Assembly (NCBI GenBank): GCA_019137255.1
Contig: WPDH01000379.1
Span: 1-64,000 of the forward strand
From: Corinectria fuckeliana
Lineage: Eukaryota; Ascomycota; Sordariomycetes; Hypocreales; Nectriaceae
DNA length: 64,000 nucleotides
Direction: 5' to 3'
Made by a program: the position numbers and the translations under genes. Under the pieces are notes generated by a model. That model saw nothing but the letters and a program-made list of their open reading frames with translations, was not told where the DNA came from and did no database searches. How positions within the stretch are numbered: position 1 is the first letter of the stretch; the number at the start of each line of letters is the position of its first letter. Below, piece by piece: positions 36,901-47,003 of this stretch.

Positions 36901-39302
36901 GGTTCCTCCATCTGGCTGTGTCGGCTTACATGGGATTGACTTCGGGAATGTTCGGCCTTGCCACGGCGGGAGACGCCGTTGGTCGATTCCGAGGCAAGTT
37001 GAGCTTCCGTTTCCTTGCCGTTCTCCTTTCCGTCGTGGATCGAGTCGAGCTCATGAAGCAGCGAGTCGAGCTTACCAAGGCTTCGTTGGCGCTCAACGAC
37101 CTGCTCCAGCCGGTCGACCTCGCGTTGCATCAGCTCGGCATCCTGGTCGGCCTCGGCGAGGCGCTCCTCAAGGGTCGAGATGTAGTCCTCGCATGAGGCT
37201 TCGTTTTCCCGCACGCGAGCAATTTCCTTGCGTAATTCCATGATGATGGTGGCGTTCTTCTCCTCGCCGCTTGTGTGTCCGTCAAGCTTAGCCTCCAAAT
37301 CGTGAAGGTAATTCTCAGTGCTGGCCTCGCGGTCCATGAGCTTCTGCAACCGGGACTGTAGCTGGGTGTTGATGGTCTCGATGTAGGCGCACTTGGTTTC
37401 CTTTTCGAGAAGGCTGGTTTCTGTGTTGGACAGCGTGCCTCGGGTGCTCGACAGTGACTGCTCTAGGGATTGAATGGTCTTCTCGTACTCGAGAACAACC
37501 TGTTCCACAGCCTGGGCAAACGAGTTGGAGCGGTTAAGGCGGTCTGTCGCGCTGTCGCCAATCGTATCTTCGAGGTGTTGGTTTTCGTCTGATTCGTGTT
37601 CACGGGCTCTGGCCATCTGCGAAATTAGCCGGGCGTGGCGCTGACTGAGCGCCGTGTAGTTCTCCTGGGTATCGAGCAGCTGGTTTTGCAACTCGACTTG
37701 GCGCTCGCTCTGTCGCTCGGATCGCTCGCTAGGGCCCGGGGCGGTGCGTCTAGGGCTGGCGTTGCCGCGGTCGGCGGTGCTGCGAATCTGCTCTCTCAGG
37801 AACGCAACCTCAGCCTTCAGTCGATCGATGACGGCCTGTTTGTCACCCTCCTCGATCTGCTGAATGCGGGGCTTGGACTGGATGGCTCGGGCACGTTGGG
37901 CGTACTGGACGGTGTTGAGGGTCTCACTCAGGTGAAACTCAGCGGGTGTTACACACGCAATCATATAAGTGATGGCATTACCACCCAATGAGTCCTGGAG
38001 TAAACGGGTCAGGCGGGAGTCGCGGTACGAGACGTGGGACCCGGCGGATCGCGATGAGAGCTGGCTGATGACCTTGCCGAGCGCAGCGAGACCGGCGTTG
38101 ATGGAAATACCCTCTTTGGCGCGGTCTCCCTGGGCGCCGGTGTTCTTGAGTCTTTCGCTGCCCGCGAGATCGACAAAATGCAGCTTGCTATCGGTGGTGA
38201 CAGAGACCTCTTGGCCGGTCATGGCCTCGAGAGGAACGGAGAAGCGCTTTTCAGCGCCGGGTGTGGGTGGCGTCTTGCTCTTACGCTGGACCAGGTTGAG
38301 TGAGAAGACGGCATGGGAACGTGACGACTTGGCATTGATGGCGGTGGCGTCGGTCTGGCGAATGGTAGATCCAAAGTTCAAGGCGTTCATCAGATCGTCA
38401 ACCGAGTTAATCTCCACCTGGCGTAGGCCAGTCAACAGGATATTGCCCTTGACATCCTCACGGATGGCGACGTTGCCACGCTCGTTCAAGGGCGTGGATT
38501 CAGGGACGAGAAGATCGCGGAGCTGCTCGTTGTAGATTTCGACGTAACTGGCCTTGAGGGACCAGTTGCGATCACCGAGGTCAGTTTGCTGGCCGTAACC
38601 CCGGGGTGTACGCAAGTGGGACATAGAATTCCTGTTCGTCTTTGGGCCAGATTTGGGGGCGTCAAGCGCCTCGAAGAGGGCCGCGGCGGCCCGAGGAATG
38701 ACACCTAGATCCATTGGTCAGCATCTCTGAGGGCGTCGATCGTGGGGGCATCCTTACCCATCAACTCAGAGTCGTGCTGTTCTTCGGGGCCCGACGTGCC
38801 CATGGTGTACGATTTACCGGCACCAGACTGGCCGTAGGCGAGCAGAGAAACGTTGTAGCCTTGAGTGAAGGCGCCAACGCAGTCGGAGAGATAGTCCCAG
38901 ATGCCCTCCTGTCCAACATCCGGTCCGAAAATGCGGTCAAATACGAACAGCTTGCGGCCCTGGGGGGAGTCGATGGTCAAGTTGGTATCGGATGTGGTCT
39001 GGACCATGGAGCGCTGGAATCGTTGTGGAATCAATTCGTAGCCGGGATCGTTAGGATTGAGCGGTGGTCGAACTCGGACAACTAGCACAAGGTCAGCATC
39101 CAAGTTCGCGCGGTCGGAAGCGTGCGCAGTACATACCGACTTTGACAGCGGTGCGGCCATCGTCATCAGAGGCTCTGCTACCACCTGCCTTGCTGGTCAT
39201 ACTCATGCGACTACTACTCCTAGGTACGGCCCTGGAGGCAATGGCGCTGAGGGGCCGCTGGGGTAGGTGGCCCCCAGGCGAAGCCGGCGGCGAGCTCGCC
39301 AT
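33933..39302 (-). CDS. Kinesin with N-terminal motor and long coiled-coil tail (kinesin-4-like)
   Basis: Exons 39302-39137, 39081-38758, 38704-34542 and 34493-33933 (introns 55, 53 and 48 nt) give 1737 residues. After a Ser-rich 50-residue leader the motor begins VVRVRPPLNPNDP; P-loop AYGQSGAGKSYTMG at about 138-151; switch I NAKSSRSHAVF; switch II HFVDLAGSERL near 344; motor end NTVQYAQRARAI. Residues about 440-1540 are almost continuous coiled coil, broken by an acidic Ser-rich linker (about 800-1000). The C-terminal part has a Ser/Pro linker and a last basic coiled coil ending KKKKGSL. N-terminal motors with tails this long are found in kinesin-3, -4 and -7; no FHA or PH domain is visible, and the motor looks nearest to kinesin-4. 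Subfamily is inference. Confidence 0.93.
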
Positions 39303-42300
39303 GGCTAGAGAAGCGGTCGAGTGGCGCGAGGTCGGCTCGGCGTAGGTTGAGTCGCGCGGAGGGTTGTGGGATGTGATGGCGGAGGCCTAGGCAGTGCCAC
39401 AAAGGGCTCGAGTGAGGATAGGCCCCGCGAAAAGAGAGAGAATGGCGAGTAACTTCGTTCTGGTCGTCATAGGTCTGCGAGTAACGAACAGCGAACGGAA
39501 GCTATCGCGATCGTTCTCGAAGGGTCCCAGACAGTCTCGCGGGAGGCAGTTGGTCGCAGCAAGTCAAGTCGTCGGGAGCGTCTGGCAGCGAGACGAAGAC
39601 CTCGCAAGGTGTTTATCCCAACTAGGGGTGTGGGGGGGAAGTAATTAAACAGGGGAGGGCGTCCGAGCCGGCTGCGGATTCGACTTCGTTCCAGCGAGGG
39701 GAGAAGCGAATGAGGAGTTAACGGGAACAACCACGGGTAAGCCTCGCCAATAAGGATTATGCGCGGGAAGGACCGAAGAACAGAGGATGAGAACGACTAC
39801 GCGAGACACGGAAAGTTGGAACAAAAACGCGACAACAGGCGGGCGAGGAAAAGATGGTGCTGGCGCGGGCTGGCTCAGGGTGGAAGTGGATGTGGATGTG
39901 GGCGTTGGCGGTTAGCTCATTCAGGAGTGAGGGCCTAGATACGCTGAGAAAAGGGACGGCACCCGGACAGGACAAGGACAGGATGAGGACCGTGCCCGAA
40001 CATGCAGGTACCTACGTGTGCACTGGACATTGGTGCATTCGCAGGTACTGGCAGTTCTGGGAGAGGACGGGACTTGAGCCAACGGTATAGGGGCCTCCAG
40101 CTGTCGGTTTAGGGGCGGTTGGCTCGCTGTCACGGCCGCCACAGCTTCGAGCTCAGGGACATTCAACTAGGTTTCAATAGGGCGCCGCAGAGACGACGGG
40201 ATGCTGGCTGGGAGAGTGGTGCCTGGCCCGGGCGCCCCTTTTAGGCCCTCTAGCGGCAGTAGCCCCTGGTCTCCGCGACCTCGGGGCCCCTGAAATCGGA
40301 CCAGCGCCCAGTCCAGAGCCCAGCCTCTAGACCACGTTGGGTTGGGTTGTCACTGATCAGAACTCGATAGGAGCACGTTCAGAACAAACTACTCTGCAGG
40401 TAATTAACACTGAGCGCGGTCTACGCTCTTCAGTCTAGGCTGAGCGCCTTCTGAGGTTAAGACAGAAGACAATCAGGGGCCCCCAGCCCAACGGATGGAA
40501 ACGGTACCCTTGCTTGCACTGGGCTTTGGATCCTGGACGTAAAAGCGTGTCTGGTGGGAGCGGGGGTTTGGCTTACGCGGTGTCGGCAGCTTTTTTGTCC
40601 GCCGTTTCTCAAACTCCGCATGTCATCCACATCACACACACACACCACACACAGTCGGTGACCAACCACCCGCATCATCAGAGTTGCTCCCCGAAAGCCA
40701 AGTGCCTCCTTGGCTCGAAAACTTCTTTCCCACTCAACCACTCCCCCCGTCTGTTCAGGGGCTGGGGAATCAACGCGATGGCTTAGCGGCCCCTCTCCAT
40801 GCCAGGCACGCAAACTTTGCAGCCGCCGATCCTACGACGTCCTTCGGGATACTCTAACACGTCGTGCGAAGGTACATCTACGGATACCCATATGCTCTCC
40901 TCTCCTCCCCTCTCCAACGCACAAAATACGAAGTACGAAGTACGTACTTTCAACTTACGTGCAGCAATCCGAGGCTTACCCACATGTACCTACTTATGTA
41001 GATCCCGTCTCTCTCCATCCCTGTCTCACGCCCAAAATGTCTCAAACGGGGCTAGAGATCGGCCTGGACTCTCCGTCCTGCACCCGCGACATCCAGTTTG
41101 CCTGCAACGGCGGGTGCGGCATCCATCCGGGGGCGGCAGACACAATACCGCTCCGCAGCGCACTGCACTCTACGAAGCGGCGTAGCGCGGTCCGCGTTAC
41201 GCGTGAAGCGATGAGCTGGCGGTCTGTCTGTTGCTTTTTTTGGTATTGTCCCCATTGTCCTTGCATATTGGTCTTTGGCCTTTTGTGTCTTGTCTCCGGC
41301 CCAGACGGGTTTCTGCGCCGTCTCTTTCGGCTGCTGTCTCAATCGTTGACATGTTGAAAGTGTCTTATCTTGTACCAGACAAGAGAGGCCACCAAGAGAC
41401 CACCACCACCTCACCACATCTGTCATACCTTGTCTACCATGTAAGAGGGCCATGGGCGGGGACTAGTGCAAGAGCGAGGACGAGCGAGGCGAGACTTGCA
41501 ATGGCGCACCGGACTCCATGGCAGCGATGACAGCGCATGTGGCATCGAATGGCACCATTCTCCATCCGAGAAGCAAGACCCTCTAATTACTTCGTACAAG
41601 CAAATACCGTTTGGCACATTGTGACTTCAGTTTTGCTTCAAGAAGAAGCAATTACTCGCAGGGCTGCGAGCACCACTGGGGTTCGTTTCAGGTAGCGTCC
41701 CCACCTTCGGCTCCCTATCGTCGGGCGTCGGTCCTTGTTGCTGGTCCCCGGTTCATCAGTCTCTCCTTGCACACTGACACCAGCCGCAGCTCGACGTTCG
41801 ACTGCCATACTGCAACCACTTCGTGTCGTGCAACCCATCAGAGACCGATGGTGTCACGGACTTGCTTCAGCACCGCAATCCGGCCAAGATCCCCTCCAAA
41901 AGTAAGTCCTTGATTCGTGGTGGACCAAGACATGCATTAGCAAGGCCGACGCAGGGCATGCCACGAGTACTTCGTACATGATCGACAGGGTGCTGGGTTG
42001 CTGGCCAGCTTTCCCATACCATGCCATGCATGCACCTCCGCTACAACCTGCCAAATCTCCTGCTGGCTGCCGGCTGCTTTGCCCCAGTTTCGCGGACTCA
42101 CCATCAGCCTTGTCGATATTCCGGCTTCCATCCCAAAAGTCGCACTGAATTACCACTGCCACCATTGCAAGCGAGAATAACCAACTAAGCTATGCTTCAT
42201 TGGTCAATTCCAATTCAGTCTCGTCGCCACGGGGAGATCTGCACTTGGGGCATAGAACAACCAGGCGGGTCTTCGTTTGGTCTGTGACTCCGCAATACAA

Positions 42301-43634
42301 GACTATTCGTACTTCGTGCATTTGTAATGTGTACGAATGCTCTCCTGTCATGCGTGACGTAGCTGGCTGTTACCTACTATGTAGGCCTAGTGAAAAGTCA
42401 TGCGTCCTTGTCTTAGCCGGGTCGTCATATGTCTAACACGACTTACACTGCAAGCTCCTGTTAGCAAGGACCTGAAGACTACGCATGATTCACTTACGTC
42501 GACAACCTAGGCTACTTCATGGGTAAAAAGTAGTTGTTGACAGTATTCTTTCTAGCTTTATAGCAACAGTTATATAACGTAAACTACGGTCTTTTTATCA
42601 AGCATTGAGACTCTTAAACATGTTCCTCGTTTGGAAATGAATGTCGAAAATGCTAATGGCGTTTTCTCATCTTGTTCACCTATGCGCAGCATTCTCAAAA
42701 AGCCCACCAAGTCTAGACGTTCGTCGTGGCGCCCATGGAAACAGTCACATGCACCCACACAGTGGCACCATGAGAACAATGGTAATATTTTGACATACCT
42801 AGACTCAACTTGACAATTGCAGTGAGAGAAACATATTTCAATGTTTGAGAAGCGCCATCTTTTCCACAACGGCTACCCTATACAATCGATGGTTGTTTGG
42901 GGTGGGTAATTACCTCCCTTACCCATCCGACGGCCGGCCAATTAGGGAGTGTTCGCTCCAATGCCTTTGTTAGTTCGTTCGGAATACATAAACCTAGTAC
43001 GGAGTAGCCTGTCGAGCGTCCTCGCTTTACATTTGGCTTAAAATGAGTAAGTCAGCTGTCGGACTTCGGGTCAAAGTTGGCCTAGGGCGGGTGACAATAA
43101 AAAAGCCGTCTCTGACACCCCCTGCCACACCAATGGCTTTAATCACCGAACAACCCGGCTATCACTCGATACAGCAAGGGTAAAGGACTGCCGTGACTGT
43201 TTCCTGCAAGAGTCTCGTCAGAAGTCACTGCCTGTGTGAGTTTCGTTTCGTGTTCAATGTCACAGTGCCATTGCAGGCCGGGCGGGTAGCGTTTCACGGA
43301 AGGGGATTCAAGCGGGGAAACGAGTCAGCGACGGAGCTTGATGATCTTGGCTCCAAGAGCTTGCGCCCGCATAAGCTGGTGCAAGTCATGGGTTGAGGCC
43401 ATCTGGCTGGTTGTGGACTTGTGAAACGCAGAGCACAAAGATGGCGATTCTGGGGCCCACGTGACTTTGGCGTTCGACGTGTTAGAGCCTGGGCAAGTCG
43501 TCGCGTCACCACGCGCAGGCTGCCATCCCACTTTCGGATTTGGGGCGTCCCTATTCTTCGTCCATCCCACTTCGATATTCAGCCGCGAATCCTCACCAAT
43601 GCCTCCCTAGGAACCTAGGAGTCAATCCGATGCC
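39303..43634. other. 4.3-kb gene-free region between kinesin and EME1
   Basis: Long divergent intergenic region with only short frames lacking coding character. It holds a CA-rich microsatellite-like stretch (about 40630-40652), a local cluster of TACGAAGTA/TACGGAGTA motifs (40927, 40934, 41588, 41968, 42998), and an AT-rich patch near 42520-42600. It may contain long 5' leaders or a non-coding transcript; I see no RNA gene signature. Confidence 0.55.
40927..40947. repeat. Overlapping copies of the TACGAAGTA motif
   Basis: Two exact TACGAAGTA copies (40927 and 40934) run into a GTAC, giving a short near-palindromic array. Other exact copies (either strand, A or G at the fifth base) are at 30604, 41588, 41968, 42998, 59347 and 59515. 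Confidence 0.7.
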
Positions 43635-45620
43635 ATGGCACCAGAGGTGATTGATCTGATCTCGTCCAGCCCGCCTGGTCCCGTCATCCAACCTGGCAAT
43701 GGCTATGGACGAGGTGACACCCCAGCCGCTGCGGTTGTCGCAACCAACCCACCCCTCTCAAACGACTTCGTTTTTCTTTCAGACGACTTCGACACGAGCA
43801 TCGACATCGATGAACCCATTCTAGCTTCGGCCACGAGGAACAAACGCAAAATCTCCCCGTCGCCCGTCTCCAGTCATCCGCCCAAACGCCTTTCTCCATT
43901 ATCAGTCCCGATGCCACACGTTCGAACCAGCACAGCTCGAACACTGGTGGCATCCGATCCCATAGTCCTCACCAGCTCCCCAGAACGGGCCATTACACCG
44001 AAGCCTAAGCCATGGGATCGTCGTGAAGCCGAGAAACACGCACAAACGAGACAGACAATCCAGCCCTCCCAGGATTCAGACCCATTTGTTAGTCCGCCTC
44101 GGCGCGCTGAGATCCCGGCCACGACCAGGCCTGAATCATCAGACCCGTTTGCGAGCTCTCCACGAGCAGTAGATATATCCTTCGGATCAAAAGATTCGAA
44201 ACCGAAAGATGCACGGCCAACCTACACAGGCGAGACAACTGCGCCAGTCACAAAGCCGACGAGACGCACTGCCGAATGGGACCCTATATCCAGCTCGGCC
44301 CCCCAAGCCTGCTCCTTTGGCTCCTCCCCCCCACGAGAAAGACCCGTTGCCATCGACATTGAAGTATCTGGCCCTGAAGGATCCGATGACGAATTCCCAG
44401 ACATTGCTGACTTCGACATTGCGAAATGCCGACGATCACAGCTGCAACGGTCTCAAAGCGAGATCATAACGTCGAAATCACGAAAGGCACCAAAATCACA
44501 AAAGCCACAAAAGCCACAGAAATCAGCAGTGGAGCGGACACGAGAGAAAGAGGCGAGAGCTGCAGCGAAGGAAATAGACAAAGAAAACAAGCGCCGGGAG
44601 AAGCAAGAGGCAAAAGCAGCCAAAGCCCGCGAAAGAGAACGGACTGCAGCTTTGGCCGAAGTCAATAAACTTCGAACGGACAAGAAAGTCTCGACCCCGG
44701 AGATGATTGTTGACATACCATCAAGCCTGAACCCCACGACGACGGTGCAGCTCGAGGCGATGCTGCAAGGGCTTGATGTTGACTACACCTCCTGGAACAG
44801 CACTGTCGAGAATGTCGTCAAGTGGCGTAGGAAGGTGAGAAGTCGCTTCAACGAGGACCTGGGTCTCTGGGAACCGCTTCCGTTGCGGATCCACGATGAG
44901 AAGCACATACTGGTCGTTGTGACGGCGGCCGAGTTTGTCAAGCTAGCGCTGGAAGATGACCTCGAGTCCCATGTCGGCAAGATGACCCGCCACTTTGGCA
45001 ATCACCAGATCATATATCTGCTTGAAGGGCTGATCCCGTGGATGCGTAAGAACAGAAATCTTCGCAACCGGCAGTTTGCGTCGCACGTTCGATCTCAGGA
45101 GCCCACAACCCAGGCAGCTAGTCGCCGGAGGACTAACGCCGAGGATTACGTGTCCGAGGAGGCGATCGAGGATGCTCTGCTTCAGCTGCAAGTGATGCAC
45201 GGTGTGCTCATCCATCACACCATGATACCTCTAGAGACGGCGCAATGGATCTCCGTCTTTACGCAGCACGTGTCGACGGTGCCATACAGGAAGCAAAGGG
45301 ACCACGCGACCCTGGGGGCCGGCTTCTGCATGGAGAGCGGGCAGGTCAAGACGGGCGACGACGCTAAGGACACATACGTTCGCATGCTGCAGGAAATCGT
45401 CAGAGTTACGGCCCCCGTTGCGTACGGAATCGCTGCCGAGTTTGAGAACGTGAGCGACCTGGTCCGGGTGTTGGAGACCGACGGACCGAGCAGGCTGGAG
45501 GGAATACGGAAGAGTGCCAACAAGGACGGGGCGTTCTCGGATCGGACAGTCGGACAGGCCGTCAGTCGACGTATGCACAAAGTATTCACAGGACGGGATG
45601 ATGGAAGCACAGATGTTTAG
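43635..45620 (+). CDS. EME1: EME1/Mms4, non-catalytic subunit of the Mus81 junction endonuclease
   Basis: Intronless, 661 residues. It begins EVIDLISSSPP, the hydrophobic-acidic start typical of Eme1/Mms4. Residues to about 290 are disordered with repeated SDPF-type motifs. A basic coiled-coil stretch (about 290-355; KEARAAAKEIDKENKRREKQ) precedes the ERCC4-like domain (from about 360: IVDIPSSLNP, HILVVVTAAEFVKLALEDDL, IIYLLEGL). The C-terminus carries the helix-hairpin-helix region. The nuclease signature of XPF/Mus81 (ERKxxxD) is absent, as expected for the non-catalytic partner. With Mus81 it cuts replication-fork and recombination intermediates in the nucleus. The SDPFxS repeats look like phosphorylation sites (inference). 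Its 3' end faces the histidine-phosphatase gene. Confidence 0.92.
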   Translation: MAPEVIDLISSSPPGPVIQPGNGYGRGDTPAAAVVATNPPLSNDFVFLSDDFDTSIDIDEPILASATRNKRKISPSPVSSHPPKRLSPLSVPMPHVRTSTARTLVASDPIVLTSSPERAITPKPKPWDRREAEKHAQTRQTIQPSQDSDPFVSPPRRAEIPATTRPESSDPFASSPRAVDISFGSKDSKPKDARPTYTGETTAPVTKPTRRTAEWDPISSSAPQACSFGSSPPRERPVAIDIEVSGPEGSDDEFPDIADFDIAKCRRSQLQRSQSEIITSKSRKAPKSQKPQKPQKSAVERTREKEARAAAKEIDKENKRREKQEAKAAKARERERTAALAEVNKLRTDKKVSTPEMIVDIPSSLNPTTTVQLEAMLQGLDVDYTSWNSTVENVVKWRRKVRSRFNEDLGLWEPLPLRIHDEKHILVVVTAAEFVKLALEDDLESHVGKMTRHFGNHQIIYLLEGLIPWMRKNRNLRNRQFASHVRSQEPTTQAASRRRTNAEDYVSEEAIEDALLQLQVMHGVLIHHTMIPLETAQWISVFTQHVSTVPYRKQRDHATLGAGFCMESGQVKTGDDAKDTYVRMLQEIVRVTAPVAYGIAAEFENVSDLVRVLETDGPSRLEGIRKSANKDGAFSDRTVGQAVSRRMHKVFTGRDDGSTDV

Positions 45621-45899
45621 GAGTGCATTGTATTAAAGTCTATGTGCCAGGGTATCATAAAACATATCAAGTTGGGCGTTCAGCTGTGAAGATGTCCTGA
45701 TTCGTGTTAGCTAGTCTCTTGACAAAGCGGCAACAAAAATTGAATGAGTATTTCAAGCTGTCAGATAGCGGTTGGACAAAATTGTGTCCACATAGATGTT
45801 TCGGAACAGGTCTGTGTAGATTGCTTCTTCATCATAAAGCTTGGGAATGCGTTGTGTAAAAAAAGAGGGATAACGTACCATTGGTGGAGAGCGCAAGAG

Positions 45900-46664
45900 T
45901 TATTTGTTGTCGTGCTTGCGCTTCCGCGACGTCGGTTTGAAGAACGAGTCCATCGTCTTCTGCTTCTCATCGAACTTGGCGCTGCCAATGCCGCCGCGGG
46001 TCTTCTTCAGACCTTTGACGTGGTCCATGCCGTTAATGGTCTCGACAGAGAGCCTCAGAGGCAGTCGGCCGTCAATTGGGTTTGGAAGAGCAGACAGGAC
46101 CCCTTCCAGGTAGCCTGTGTTGTTCCACTGAAGACGAGCTAGAGCCGACGGGTCGGAAAACTCTGACTGAGCGCCAGGCGCAATGGCAGATTGGATCCTC
46201 GCGGAGAGGGCCTTGAAGAGAACACCAAGGATGATACCATGGGCGACGATGCAGACGGAAGAGTCGCCGACGTCCAGCACCGGGACGAGATGATCGTCCA
46301 AGAACCGGTCGACCCGCAGCCTCATCGCCTCGGGCGTCTCAGCGCCTTCGTGCTCCTCCGCCCCAAACTTGGCGCCCTCGCCGCTGCCAAAGTCCTTCTC
46401 GCGCAGGTCGGGCACCTGCACGACAACCAGCCCGTCTGCCTTGCGCGCGCGGTTCTGCGCGTCGCAGACAGCCTGGGCGGTGCGCACGGCGCGCTGGAGG
46501 TCGGACGAGAAGAGGTGCTTGACCGAGGCTCTGCCGGCGAGGTGGGCGGCCAGACGCCGGGCTTGGAGCACGCCGTGGGTGGTCAGCGGCGAGTCGCGCG
46601 ACCCGGCGTACAGGCCGGCCACATTGTCGACTGTTTCTCCATGGCGGATGAGGAAGAGACGCAT
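45900..46664 (-). CDS. Histidine phosphatase (phosphoglycerate-mutase-like) with C-terminal PIP box
   Basis: Intronless, 254 residues. The catalytic signature LIRHGET is at residues 5-11 (phospho-acceptor His8), with a second arginine in SSDLQRAVRTAQ, acidic residue in REKDFGSGEG and the second His in VCIVAHGII (His142). This is the branch-2-like phosphatase arrangement (broad specificity) rather than glycolytic mutase. The catalytic domain ends near 215. The tail then reads QKTMDSFF (235-242) followed by KPTSRKRKH: a perfect PCNA-interacting-peptide box (QxxMxxFF) plus a basic stretch that can serve as nuclear signal. A nuclear, replication-linked phosphatase is therefore suggested (inference). 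The gene is convergent with EME1, 279 bases apart. Confidence 0.9.
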   Translation of the reverse strand: MRLFLIRHGETVDNVAGLYAGSRDSPLTTHGVLQARRLAAHLAGRASVKHLFSSDLQRAVRTAQAVCDAQNRARKADGLVVVQVPDLREKDFGSGEGAKFGAEEHEGAETPEAMRLRVDRFLDDHLVPVLDVGDSSVCIVAHGIILGVLFKALSARIQSAIAPGAQSEFSDPSALARLQWNNTGYLEGVLSALPNPIDGRLPLRLSVETINGMDHVKGLKKTRGGIGSAKFDEKQKTMDSFFKPTSRKRKHDNK

Positions 46665-47003
46665 GGTGGCGCGGCACCGCTTCGCTCGAGCCCTAGGACA
46701 TTGTGAATGATGGTGAGCTGGAGGATGTGGGAGGATGGGAGAAAAAATTTGAACTTTGTACCCTGTTGTGGAAATTGGCTGACTAAGAACCAGTATAGAT
46801 ATGCATATATCGGATACCTGCTTGGCTGAAGCAGTCTGAAGCCAGTTACGGCTGACTGGCTTCAGCTGTCAACACCATGATGCATGGAATAATAAATTCA
46901 TCATTGTTGAACGGTTCAATTGACAGCCTATACTAAATCGTACAATCATTGCAAATATTCGAAACTCCATTAAAGACTTATTTTCCATCTTAATCCTGCC
47001 CCT
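46665..47003. other. Intergenic
   Basis: Upstream of the phosphatase gene and downstream of the LEA-like gene. AT-rich; contains a CAGCTGACTGG-type imperfect palindrome (about 46823-46868: GAAGCCAGTTACGGCTGACT then GGCTTCAGC). Nothing else seen. Confidence 0.6.

Noticed and set aside
40710..41453. Overlapping frames of 130-215 codons in the large intergenic region
   Set aside because: Several frames on both strands overlap with no consistent coding signal, motif or splice pattern.
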